NCBI GenBank assembly: GCA_963966185.1
Contig: CAWZYM010000331.1
Coordinates: 2,200,001-2,264,000, forward strand
DNA length: 64,000 nt
Reading direction: 5' to 3'
Source: Rhabditoides inermis
Taxonomy: Eukaryota > Nematoda > Chromadorea > Rhabditida > Rhabditidae
Of the stretch, positions 48,902 to 59,406 are shown in pieces. Every line of letters begins with the position of its first letter. Position 1 is the stretch's first letter. A program made the position numbers and the translations under genes. Below the pieces are notes generated by a model. That model ran no database searches, was not told the origin of the DNA, and saw nothing but the letters and a program-made list of their open reading frames with translations.

Positions 48902-49199
48902 AGTTTATTTCCGCACTTTATTTGTGCTGTCTCGATGAAACCGTCTGACCGTCTGACCGTCTGCTCCGTTTCTCGCAGAAAAGCGCTCTCTAACAGGTGA
49001 CACAAACCCGGCGCGCATTTGCCGCTGTGAGCGGTCTTGTGGTCGGCAGCGACTGCCCTTTTTGCATCCCTCGCCCGCGTTTCGATGACTTGTCTATCGA
49101 TCGCGGGAGAGCTGGCTCGCTGTTTGGTTTAATATCCATGCAGCGGCATCGCATTTTTATCATTCACTTTTTGTTTGTACCATTTTTGGGCATTTTTGC

Positions 49200-49230
49200 C
49201 CGAAAGTGGGCGGGGCGAACAGTCCGCGAG
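49200..49230 (+). promoter_or_regulatory. GC-box-like site upstream of the 249-aa gene
   Basis: GTGGGCGGGGC lies about 50 nt before the ATG at 49,260. No TATA box is evident. Related boxes (GTGGGCGTGGC, GGGGGCGTGGC) occur in intron 9 of the MULE gene near 47,350. The role is inferred only from the motif. Confidence 0.35.
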
Positions 49231-49259
49231 AGGTGGGATATAGTGGCGGGTCTCAGTCG

Positions 49260-51044
49260 ATGGAAGTGAGTTTTACATGTCATTTGAATTTGGAAAATAA
49301 CGTTTCAGGACCATCTCTACCAGCTGCGCGCCGTCCACCAACTGCACGCACGTCCCGCCAACCTGCGCGACACTGTTTCTACATACTCATCATGTTCTGA
49401 TCCAGAGCGACGCGATACGCTCGCACAGATCATATACATTCAAAGTCAGGTACGAATTAGGATACATATAATGCGGATGCATATACAATTTGCTTAAATA
49501 ATAGCAAAATCACAAAAATTCTGCCGTAATCCGAAATCGGCCCTAATTTCTGATGATAAAAATATACTCAGTGAGTTGAGATACATTGGCCCAAAAAATG
49601 TTGTTTTTGAAATCACCTGTTTGAAATGAGACATTATCTCATTAATGAGGTTATGATTGATGAGAAGTTAACGTGATGATGAGTTGGCCCGCTGGCAGTT
49701 GCTGCAATCGGGCCATCCAGGTGATTTCATAAACAACATTTTTTGGGCTAAAATCAGTCGCAAAAAAGTGTGTTTCAAAAACATTGTGTAATACCAGTGA
49801 ATATTGCAGAATTTTTGCGATTTTGCTTTTATTTGAGCAAATTTTAAATTTATCCGCCTTATATGGTGATTCATTTTTGCTTCAGTTATCCGTTATCCGA
49901 AGCGTTCACGCAGAAGAAGTCAAGAAAGTCGCCGAGGACGCACGGCAGTCGCAGAACAAGCTGGAGGCGGAGAGGGAGAAGAAGATGCAAGCCACGTTCG
50001 GAAGCGCACCCCTTCTCCCTCATCTGAGTGGCATGTCAACTCGAGCCGTGGAGGGTGTACTCGATGGTGAGTAGCATTCCATACATTTTATACTAAAAAA
50101 ATGACTTATTCCATGTTTTTATCGTTCTCAAGTTTAGTGGTCGCCCTTGACAAGAAGTACACACTCCTTGTCAGCGAAGCACTCGGTATCGGCGGACAGA
50201 AGAGCAAGTTCCTGGTCGACAGGTTCGTGCTGCAGTGTCTGGAAAAGGTAATACTATCATTTGTTTTGATTGTAAAGCGCATATTTTGAATGGATTCCAG
50301 GCCATTATTTCACCTGACACGCCAGTCGAGCTGTTCACTTTCCGAGTGGACGGAAAAGATTGTGCGAATCATCTAAAGAACCTGCCGCAGGAGTTCGTGC
50401 TTCCAATCAGAGGTATGTGGTCTATTTCACTTCCTAACGCGTTGTTTTATATATATATATATATATATGTATATGTATATGCCAGCATGTGAAACGTGGT
50501 TTGCCCTTTTTATTTCGCGCCTTTTAGTGAACCAGGAGGAGGAGCGCCATCGGGCGCGACTCCGATATTGACTTTATGCAAGCGCAATGCAAGTATAACG
50601 ATTATATCGATTATTGATATCGAATATAATTATATCGATTGTTGTAGTTGGTATTTTTTAGACTTCCTGGTCCAGCAGAGCGGTCTATCCCTAGACAACT
50701 GCAATCACAAGTTCTCCATGGAGAAGATCATCCAGGGCACGTTGTGAGTAATCAATTTGAAACTTTTTCGATGTTAAGCAGGTTGAATAATGACGATTGA
50801 GTTGTTTTTATATATGAATCTTACGCCCTCTGTTCGCGAAAATGGCTGTCTCCTATGAGACCTGGGACACCCAGTGATTGAGAGTCAAATGTTATATGTT
50901 TTACTGATGTAAGTTATTTGTTTCAGCCGCCGTCTCGGCCGTCGAGATACGGACGCCGGCACTGCCAGCAAGCGACGAGCAGCGGAGATGGCAGCGGACG
51001 CTGATTCCAAGAAGTTCAAGTACAAGAACAAGAAGAGCGAGTAA
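49260..51044 (+). CDS. Unknown 249-aa basic-tailed protein, 7 exons
   Basis: Exons: 49,260-49,265 (Met-Glu only); 49,309-49,449; 49,886-50,066; 50,138-50,247; 50,301-50,412; 50,662-50,743; 50,927-51,044 (TAA). Phases agree at every junction and the sum is exactly 250 codons. I do not recognise the family. Residues about 50-85 are charged and probably helical (EEVKKVAEDARQSQNKLEAE), a possible coiled coil. The middle is mixed and globular-looking (LGIGGQKSKFLVDRFVLQCL; VDGKDCANHLKNLP). The tail is strongly basic (ASKRRAAEM...KKFKYKNKKSE), compatible with nuclear localisation. The start is uncertain because exon 1 supplies only two residues; a further upstream exon is possible. It lies 485 bp after the MULE gene on the same strand, so it may be the MULE's second gene or an unrelated host gene. 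Intron 2 contains a foldback element, intron 5 a (TA)n tract at about 50,450-50,475. Confidence 0.75.
49466..49866. mobile_element. Palindromic foldback element in intron 2 of the 249-aa gene
   Basis: The ends are imperfect inverted repeats of about 55 bp: GCGGAT...AATTTGCTTAAATAATAG...AAAATTCTGC on the left, with its complement ending ATCCGCC on the right. A second, inner inverted pair (CCCAAAAAATGTTGTTTTTG at about 49,590 and CAAC...ATTTTTTGGGC at about 49,735) means almost the whole 400 bp can fold back. It accounts for most of this 436-nt intron. Confidence 0.75.
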
Positions 51045-51359
51045 CTGTGAGTATTAGATGATGTTAGAACTGCGTGTTCCACTCTGCCCACTATTTCTGT
51101 GAATTGTTTTGCCGTACTGAGCTACTCCCAAATTGTGCCTTTTTGTAACCCAATTTTAACTCTCAATGCTACTCTATCCCCATGTGAAACAGATCCCTAT
51201 TCGTCTCTCGCTATAGTTTGTCTCTCCATTCCGCGTCACCTCACTGTGCCATCATATCTCGTTATTATCTCCTTATGCCCAGTTTAATTCCCTTTCTCGC
51301 AAACGATTGCTTCGATAATATCACCATGTTTGTTCTGATGTTAGTTACAGTTATTGTCT

Positions 51360-51365
51360 AATAAA
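51360..51365 (+). terminator. Polyadenylation signal, 249-aa gene
   Basis: AATAAA in GTCTAATAAATCTC, about 315 nt after the stop codon and followed by a GT/T-rich stretch (TTTTCTTTTGTTTTTGTTTG). Confidence 0.55.
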
Positions 51366-51484
51366 TCTCTTTCGAAAAACGTTTTCTTTTGTTTTTGTTT
51401 GCTAAGGAAGTAAAGAATTATCACTGTTCACCCGGGGAGGAGGAGAAGGGCGGAGTGGGGGGAGGGGGCATTTTCCGGTTTGAA

Positions 51485-51830
51485 TGTAGTGTACATGTAC
51501 AGCCGTCGTACAATACGCGCACAACAAACGAGCTGTACATACTGCTGGGGCTACAGTACGGATCAACTGTACGCGTACAGGTCGTTTTTCGGGCCGCGTA
51601 CAATACCGCCGGATCACCGAGCATGCTCGGCTGGAAGAAGAGAGAGCGCGCAGAGAGCGTACGCTCGTGAGAGAGCCAAGAGGCCGGGATGTGAGAGTGG
51701 CTGAGCGAGAGGCGGGGCATGAGCGTTCGACCAATCAGATTGCACAGACAGTGGGCCGAGCGACCAATGAGCGCAGAGTGCAGTGGGCGGGGCTTACGTG
51801 ATGCACACCGTCGTCGTTCGTCATCGTAAA
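51485..51830. promoter_or_regulatory. Promoter-like region: GTAC palindromes, CCAAT and GC boxes
   Basis: TGTACATGTACA (near 51,492) and CTGTACGCGTACAG (near 51,568) are perfect palindromes among at least seven GTAC sites in 120 bp. Further right are two CCAAT boxes (ACCAATCAGA near 51,730 and ACCAATGAGC near 51,763), GC boxes (GGCGGGGC near 51,711 and GTGGGCGGGGCTTACGTGAT near 51,784) and the CRE-like TTACGTGAT. No intact gene starts beside it. It may serve an unseen exon or be a remnant. Confidence 0.4.
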
Positions 51831-51989
51831 CACGTTTAGTGGCAGAATGAGCGAAAAGTTGTTTTGGATAATTTGGAAACCGCAACCGATATTTATTTCT
51901 TGTATCATACTCATAAGTCTTGTCAAATGATATTCTAACAAAAAAACACATACTATGGAGTATATCGTATTGGGATAGAGGAAATTGAG

Positions 51990-52060
51990 TGTGCCTTGGG
52001 GGTGACGCGCTGCGCGCGTCAAAGATCAAGACAAACGGGCGGCGCTGCGCGCCGCTCTCA
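51990..52060. repeat. Two GC hairpins at the edge of the tandem gene array
   Basis: TGACGCGC-TGC-GCGCGTCA and GCGGCGC-T-GCGCGCCGC-type dyads lie immediately left of the point (about 52,066) where homology to the 6-kb gene unit begins. Confidence 0.6.
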
Positions 52061-52100
52061 ATTTTATTAACATTAAAAGTATTTGAAACGAAACAACTAC

Positions 52101-52579
52101 CGAATGTTTGCCAATGATAGCCACATCAATAATGGCGTCTTGGAATTGGTGAATTCTCTTTCGGCAGACCGAACCGCCTCTCTTCAATTCTGTCAGAGAC
52201 ACGAGAGCGACACAGTGGCGTGAGAAGAACAAGAAAGCATCTAAACAACTATGTGTTCAACGTAGCTTTTCTTCAAGAACTATTTAGTAGTGATGAAAGA
52301 TCTTCAAAACTCACTGTCGACGCCCTCAAACCGTCGCATTCCTCGCACGTACGTGTCCATATTTGGTTGTGCGAAGACATTCAAGAGAACTGGCTTCCTC
52401 GATTTGAGAACATCTGACTCTTTTACGTATTGCACGCTTGCGCCACATCCTGGAAAATCAAGCAAAAATGAAGACACAACAGTCTGCTGCGACAGCCTTC
52501 GGATCTTACCGATTATCAAACGTTCCTTTCCGAGTGGTTCGATGAACAATCGAGGCTGTTTGAGGATAAGTTCGGTCAT
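52101..52579 (-). pseudogene. Truncated copy of the tandem gene (exons 1-2 only)
   Basis: Exon 1 is 52,579-52,315 (ATG, 265 nt, 15 nt shorter than in the complete copy because five residues, LDYAY, are absent). Exon 2 is 52,240-52,101 (140 nt). Both are open, in phase and have GT-AG sites. Homology stops about 35 nt into intron 2, where the sequence changes to GC hairpins. With no further exons this cannot encode the full protein. Confidence 0.82.
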
Positions 52580-53355
52580 CTAAAACAATTACGAGAAATG
52601 TGAGAGTGTGAAACATGTGAAGTGGGGCTAACCGCAATTCGCGTGTTGCTATGACTCGAATATTGTACCGCGCGCGAAAAATGCATGGAAATGGAAAGCT
52701 CGTCGAGCAAATGTTTGCAGCCTGCATGTATGTAGCAAATTGGATAAGCAAGATAGGCCAATTGTACACTTGTCAAACAGTTAGGTGTGTATTGAATAAA
52801 TATCAAACCACACGTTTCCAGCTTGCTCGATCGTTGGTGTTGTATTCTCTTTCCCCATCCAATAGTGAAGGAGTATGGAACATATGCAATTTGAATTGTC
52901 AAAATTTCATTACCAAAAAAAGCATGACATGGGGCCCGCGTAACAAGCGGACGTTCACTCTGTTTGTTTTTCTTCTTCTCAAAATGAAATTTGATTTTTT
53001 TTACACATTTGTAAACGCGATTTTTTTTCTCATTCCAACTTTCTTTGCGAAAAAATACACCATATATCAGGCTATACTGGGAAACTCTGACAAAAGTAAT
53101 TTACCAACAAAGTTTGAATTACGAATTTATCAGGCGAATACGATACTTACGCGATTGGTGTGTTGGGTAACCGAATTTGAGGTTAACGTTGTCAAAGAAT
53201 ACACAGACTTTACCTCATTTAGCTTGCAAGACACATATACATTCAAATGGCGTATACAAACAATTCTCATCACTGAACATCTTACGCAAATTAACAACAA
53301 GTCAACAAGTGACAGAAATACATCGTATATATGTATCTTCTGCACATTTTGTGAG

Positions 53356-56300
53356 CTAGTGTTTCCTTTTGCCTCTCTTTTTCTTCTTCTTTGCTTTACT
53401 GCTGGCATTCGCAGTAGTCGTTGCATTCAACTTCTCTCCCTGTTCTCCTTCTCCCTCTCCTCCTCCCATCAGTTTCAGCCTGTCGCACTCGCATGTCTCT
53501 GTCTCGTAGTAACCACCGATGGAAGTGATTGCGGAGACTTTCAGTGAACCACTGAAAGTATTGAGGATTGATGTGACAAGCACAGAAGCCTTCTCAAATC
53601 TAACCAGTTTTCAAATCGGAAGAAGAATCGCGAGTCAAGCGGGCATCCGAGTGGAATGCGCATCAGAACAGTGTACTGAAAGTGAAAGTGAAACATCGAC
53701 ATCAACATCGAACGATTGCTTGTGAGAATGGAAATGTTTGTGCCGAAACAGTTCGCACCTTGAACTCCTCTATAGCCTCGTCCCTCCCTTTGCTGTCCAG
53801 TCTCCCGTGGATGACCACTTCGGGGCAGTGAGCATCGATGGCGGCAAGGCGCGTGTCATTCAACCGGTAAAGGGCTAGAAACACTACTTTATGAAGAATA
53901 TAACAGTTATAAAGGACTTGTGATAGCGGCTTCGTGGTAGTTGATGGTGCCGACGACTTTCTCGGTCGCCCACGAATACACGTAGACCACACCGTCCGAG
54001 TCTCCCAGAAACACGCGGTACGCGAGGGACTGGAATGAGAAAGTGTTGAAGGTGCGGTCAGTCTCTTCGAAAGCCATTCGGAATTGTTTCGAAGGCATAG
54101 CAAAGGCATTCCGAAGTGTTCGGGAGTGTTCGGGAGTGTTCCGAAGGCAATTCGGGAGTGTTCTGAGAGCGATTCGAAAGGCAACTCCGAAGTGATTTGG
54201 AGGCATTTGGGAGTGTTTTGAACTAGACTAGACGACAAACCTTGACGTGCTTCTGATAGAGTGCGCATCGGCTGTGGCCGTGTCCGCGGCTTTCGTATCC
54301 GCCCATATCCGATTCGACGCAGGTGATATTTGATGGCAGGCCGCGCAGACGCGTCCACTGAGTCTCGTGCGAGCGCCACACCACACCCACGCTGTCCAGC
54401 GCGAGATAGCCGCCAGACGCCAACTAAGAAGGTTCGAGTGAGCTGGAGCTGCATTACCTGCACTAGATCGGGCGTGATTCCAGTGGGCAAAAGTCGAATG
54501 TCCCGGACTGTGAACGGCACAGGAATCCCTCCTCTCACGGTGTGGCCGGCGATTACGCTGGAATGAAATGAGCGATAGGTTGTCTTACATGATTCTTCAA
54601 TCGATTCTCCACTAACTACACGTGTTTGGTGGTTGCGATGAGGCATTCGTCTAGTGGCATCGGGTGTAGAACTAGGATGCGCTCGCCCAAGTCTTGCAGA
54701 TCGACGCTCATCTCCCGCGGAGTCGCGCCTGCTTTGTGATTTGCATGATAAATAGTTGTCATGACCTTTTTGACCCCCGCAGAGTACTCATAAGTATCTT
54801 GTAAGGGAGGCTACCTTTTATGATAAATAATGAATGAAATGTCTCACCTGTCATGTCGAACTGGACAGACATGATCCTTGATTGGGATGGTCCCTTTGTT
54901 CCGTGGAGGTACACCATTCGTTGGCTATTCGGTTTACGCAGTGCAAGCGGATAAGTTATCACCCCTTTTGGCTCAGCGAGTTGATGGCAAATGATGTTAG
55001 TAGCTGATAATAATGATTATGGTTCAAACAATGCGTAGACAATAACCTAGTCCCGATTTTCCCTTGATTTGCGCGAAGTTGCCAGAAAGCGAGAGGTGGA
55101 TGGAGAATTCATCGGGTGCCATGGCAAGCAATTTGCTTGTCCGCAGTTCACTGCTTTCTATTGACAGCAAAGCTCGAACAACGCGTTTTTCCTGGTGAAA
55201 TGAGATTATATTGCTTGAATCGCTGTGAATTACCATAGATCCGTCCTTTGCTTTGATAGCTATGTGCAGCGTGTCATTCTCGCAATAAACTGCTAAACAG
55301 AAATCTTGCGGAGACTGGATTTTGGACTCTCGGTCTCGGATAGCTTTGTTTTCAAATAGTGGTAGAAGGAGAATGCGTATTCTCAGCGTAACATCCCAGA
55401 TTTCCAGTTGATTGAGCAGCTGAATTGGCTAACATGTGATCTTTGGCCGTATTTTGATTATTTACCTCGGTTTTGTAGTGAGACGATAGAAGAATGCGTT
55501 GATTAGCAGTGTGGAATTGGATGGGTCTCCGACAAGGATCGACCCAGAGTGAGAACATGTTCTCTTCACGCAGAACCGACATCGCGTATCCTTCCACGAA
55601 TTCGTCTAGCTGAAAATTAACTCTTTCATTGGTATTTTGTTTAAAAACCACGTCGACTCGATGCACGAAAATCATTCCAGTGGTCGAGACACGGTAGAGC
55701 AACTGAAACAAAACATTCTCCGGATTATTTTACACTGATAAAACTTTTGCAGTGGTGAGATGAACGTCGCAGAGGTCTGGCATGTCAGTATCAAGGTGAG
55801 TGGTCGATCGACCCTGCTTATTGTGCAGCATGTGATGCGCACTTCTTCCATTCTCATGCAAAACGAACATGTACGTCCAACCATTCGTGCGCCGCAGCCG
55901 AGTCGCTTTCTAAAAAAAAAGACAGGTATCACTTCACATAAACTGCTCCACCTTTATGGGAGAAGACACCTTGCGGTGAGTGAGAATCGGAATTGTCAGC
56001 ACGACTTTGTAAACTGAGAACAGCTTCATGCCGACTAGCTCGATGCGGTGAAGGATCTGCAAAATGTTCACATCATGAAATAGTTTCGAATAGACCTAAC
56101 CAGATTGAATAAGTTGTCTTGCACTATCAAATCATCACCGACAGGGTACACCGAGACCACCTTGCTTCCGCAAGGGTGCTCTTGGGCAAACTGAAAATAC
56201 GATTCAGCGCATATCTTTTTCAAGTTTGCAACTGTGCTTACACGGGTAGCTTGCGCACCCGTCTTGGCGGATTAAATTATTTTGAAAAAGTTATGCTAAT

Positions 56301-58627
56301 ATTCGGAATCAGCTTGAAAAACTGTGTATATGGCCATGATTTCTCAAGAATCCGCCAAGACAGGTGCGCAAGCAGCCCGTGTTAGTAATCAGGTACTCAC
56401 ATGTGCTAGCACTTGACCGTAATTAGTTTCAAGGTTGAGTCGGTGAAACGCGTTATCGGAGTTCCCGTTTATGTACCTTATAACTTCATCGAGATCTGAA
56501 TGTATGTAGAACGCAGTGTTGTATCTATAAATTTATGTAATATGTTCTAACCTTTTCCGTGAAAAACACAATTGGTTTCGTTGAAATGCAGAATGTAGCC
56601 GAACGTTTTTGTTGTGAAAACCTTAGTACATTGTTCTCATTATCGAGTATCGAGAAAGCCGATTCATTCACCTTTACTGTGTTGAAGTTGTTGTAGTTGA
56701 AACGCACTGACTGTACGACGTCGTTTGTTTCAAGAAGGCACAATCTGAAAATATAAATCTATTATGAATGGATTTGTCTGATCACCGATCGCGCGATGAG
56801 ATGGAAAACAGTGTGGAAGAATTCTCGAACCACAGCCGATCACAAGCCACTGTGGTCCCTGTGTGAAACAAGGACACTAGTGTATCACTTCGGCCATTAA
56901 TCAGTTGAGAAACGTTGGCAGTGAATAGCCTGCCAGAACGGCATCCCACGATCTGAATATATGTTTTTTGTCATAAACGTGAATAAAACGATTACTAGAT
57001 GATTTCTTTGGATATGCATGGATGTGACGTGAACATTAGTGTCGAAAATAGGTAGGGTAGGAAAGGGATTATTTGTTTGTGGCGCCATGTGATAGATGCA
57101 ATAGACTTTTGCTGAACACTTATTTCAAAATCATTTTATACAAATGTTCACTCACATTTGTATGCGAAAAAAAGCAACTGACGAAGTCCTATTGGAATTG
57201 GGGCCACAGAAACATCATTGGCGATGTTTAACCAATCATCGTAGTCAAACTGTGAATATCCATGTTATCATACCCTATACACCTCTTTAGTTAGGAAAAA
57301 ACTACATAACCCCTTTTTACTGAAATTCGTAGACTTGCGTTAATGCAAGATAAAGAGGTCCTTTTTATGGTCTTGTGCTGTTAATGAGGGCTTATCGATT
57401 AAGGTGGCTATGAGAGTCACAGGAAGACCAGAAATGATATTGTGAGGCACCACCGTTGTACTAAGTGAATCATATGAGGCGCGTATGATAAAGTCAAAAA
57501 TACGTGAGATTATCCGAAACACTTACGAGATAAAATAGAAGCGTATAATATGCGGTCACGTGAGTTGTCATATTCATATATGATATCATTCCAATATTAT
57601 GAATCTACAAATGAACAGTTTCATTATGTGTATTTCCTCATTATGACCGTACATACCTTCAGAAATCTAAGTTCAAACATAGTCATGGGCATTCTGTCCC
57701 TAGTGAAAATATATCTTTGGTGAAGTGAAAATTCGATGTCGCTCTGATTCAATTTTCATATAAAATGTGTTTTTACTTACCGGCGGACGGACAACACTGT
57801 GTTTTGTGAAAGTGTTCTTCTTGAAAATTGTTTTAATAGTTTCACTTTCAGTGGTACATTGAGTCGAAAATAATGAGTAGCATAGAAATGACTTTGTCTA
57901 CAAACGAATAACAAACTCAAACCACTCGAAAAGTTAAAGAACGTACGTTAAAAACGCATATATCCGCACATTTCAACGAGTTTCCGTTCTTCGGAAATGA
58001 AGCATGATTTATTTGAGATATAGACAGACAGCTGCTGTTGAGTTTCATGGAATATGTAGAGATCCCGGATAAATGGGCAATGGCCAGCTGAATAGATATT
58101 TATCAACATTAAAATTATTTGAAACGAAACTACCGAATGTTTGCCAATGATATCCACATCAATAATGGCGTCTTGGAATTGGTGGACTCTCTTGCGACAG
58201 ACCGAACCGCCTCTCTCCAATTCTGTCAGAGACACAAGAGCGACACAGTGGCGTGAGAAGAACAAGAAAACATCTGAACAACTATGTGTTCAACGTAGCT
58301 TTTCTTCAAGAACTATTTAGTAGTGATGAAAGATTTCCAAAACTCACTGTCGACGCCCTCAAACCGTCGCATTCCTCGCACATATGTGTCCATATTTGGA
58401 TATGCATAGTCAAGTTGTGCGAAGACATTCAAGAGAACTGGCTTCCTCGATTTGAGAACATCTGACTCTTTTACGTTTTGCACGCTTGCGCCACATCCTG
58501 GAAAATCAAGCAAAAATGAAGACACAACAGTCTGCTGCGACAGCTTTCGGATCTTACCGATTATCAAACGTTCCTTTCCGAGTGGTTCGATGAACAATCG
58601 AGGCTGTTTGAGGATGAGTTCGGTCAT
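53356..58627 (-). CDS. Large multi-exon gene, possible beta-propeller protein, about 1,150-1,180 aa
   Basis: Exon ends (minus): 58,627-58,348; 58,273-58,134; 58,087-57,947; 57,897-57,781; 57,743-57,657; 57,604-57,527; exon 7 uncertain (about 57,375-57,320); 57,249-57,156; 57,111-56,996; 56,952-56,786; 56,744-56,672; 56,621-56,552; 56,495-56,401; 56,190-56,101; 56,056-55,952; 55,909-55,745; 55,702-55,466; 55,419-55,047; 55,003-54,848; 54,728-54,617; 54,557-54,458; 54,423-54,241; 54,029-53,918; 53,874-53,759; 53,675-53,605; 53,551-53,356 (TAG). All but exon 7 join in phase without stops. I do not recognise the family. Strand-turn-strand patterns such as LIVGCRSGRLFTANV and RVFLGDSDGVVYVYSWATEK suggest beta-propeller blades, which is weak evidence. 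The C-terminus is Gly/Glu-rich, then highly basic (KKKKKRGKRKH), compatible with nuclear targeting. Exons 17 and 18 may each contain a 42-nt intron that is also readable. The donor after exon 20 is GTTAGT here, GTGAGT in the upstream copy. Confidence 0.75.
56241..56381. mobile_element. 141-bp MITE in an intron, TTA target duplication
   Basis: Terminal inverted repeats of about 34 bp (CACGGGTAGCTTGCGCACCC... and its complement) with few mismatches. Flanking TTA lies at 56,238-56,240 and 56,382-56,384. The 3-bp TWA duplication is typical of PIF/Harbinger-type elements. It lies within intron 13 of the minus-strand gene, between splice sites, so it would be spliced out. Confidence 0.8.
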
Positions 58628-59406
58628 CTAAAACAATTACGAGAAATGTGAGAGTGTGAAACATGTGAGGTGGGGCTAACCGCAATTCGCGTGTTGCTAT
58701 GGCTCGAAAATTGTACCGCGCGCGAAAAACGCGTGGAAATGGAAAGCTCGTCAAGCAAATGTTTGCAGCCTGCATGTAGCAAATTGGATAAGCAAGATAG
58801 GCCAATTGTACACTTGTCGAACAGTTACGTGTGTATTGAATAAATATCGAACCACATGTTTTCACCTTGCTCAATCGTATATTCTTCATCCCCATGCAGA
58901 TGTGAAGAAATAAGGACAAATTCGGATTTCGGATTATCAATATTTGAATACCAAGAAAGGTGCATGACATCGAGTCCGCGTAACAAGCGTACGTTCATTC
59001 TGATTGTTTTTTTCTCTCAAAATGAAAAAAAAGTTTTTTTTTCTACAGAAAAGAACGCGTTCTTTGATTTTCATCTATCATTCGACCTTTCTAGTATCAT
59101 AGATCAGGCTATGGAAGTTCGGATAAAGTGATTTACCAACAAAGTTGAAACTACGAAAGTGATTGGTACATATGTTGGGTAACTGATGGTGAGGTGAACG
59201 TTATCAAAGAATATACTTACAGTTACAGACTTCATTTCGCTTGCAAGACACACATATGTGTGTCTTGTACAAACATATACAAAAAATATATACATATACA
59301 AATACGGGCATATACAAACAATTGGCATCACTATACACCGTAAGCAAATTAATAAAACATTCGATGAGAGAAATACACCATATACATCTTCTGCCCATTT
59401 TGTGAG

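Noticed and set aside
48113..49005. Long minus frames (246 and 210 codons) opposite the last MULE exon
   Set aside because: They are antisense to a well-supported coding exon and have no family resemblance.
53702..54646. A single 314-codon minus frame
   Set aside because: It reads through several introns. The spliced model with GT-AG sites conserved in both copies explains the exons better.
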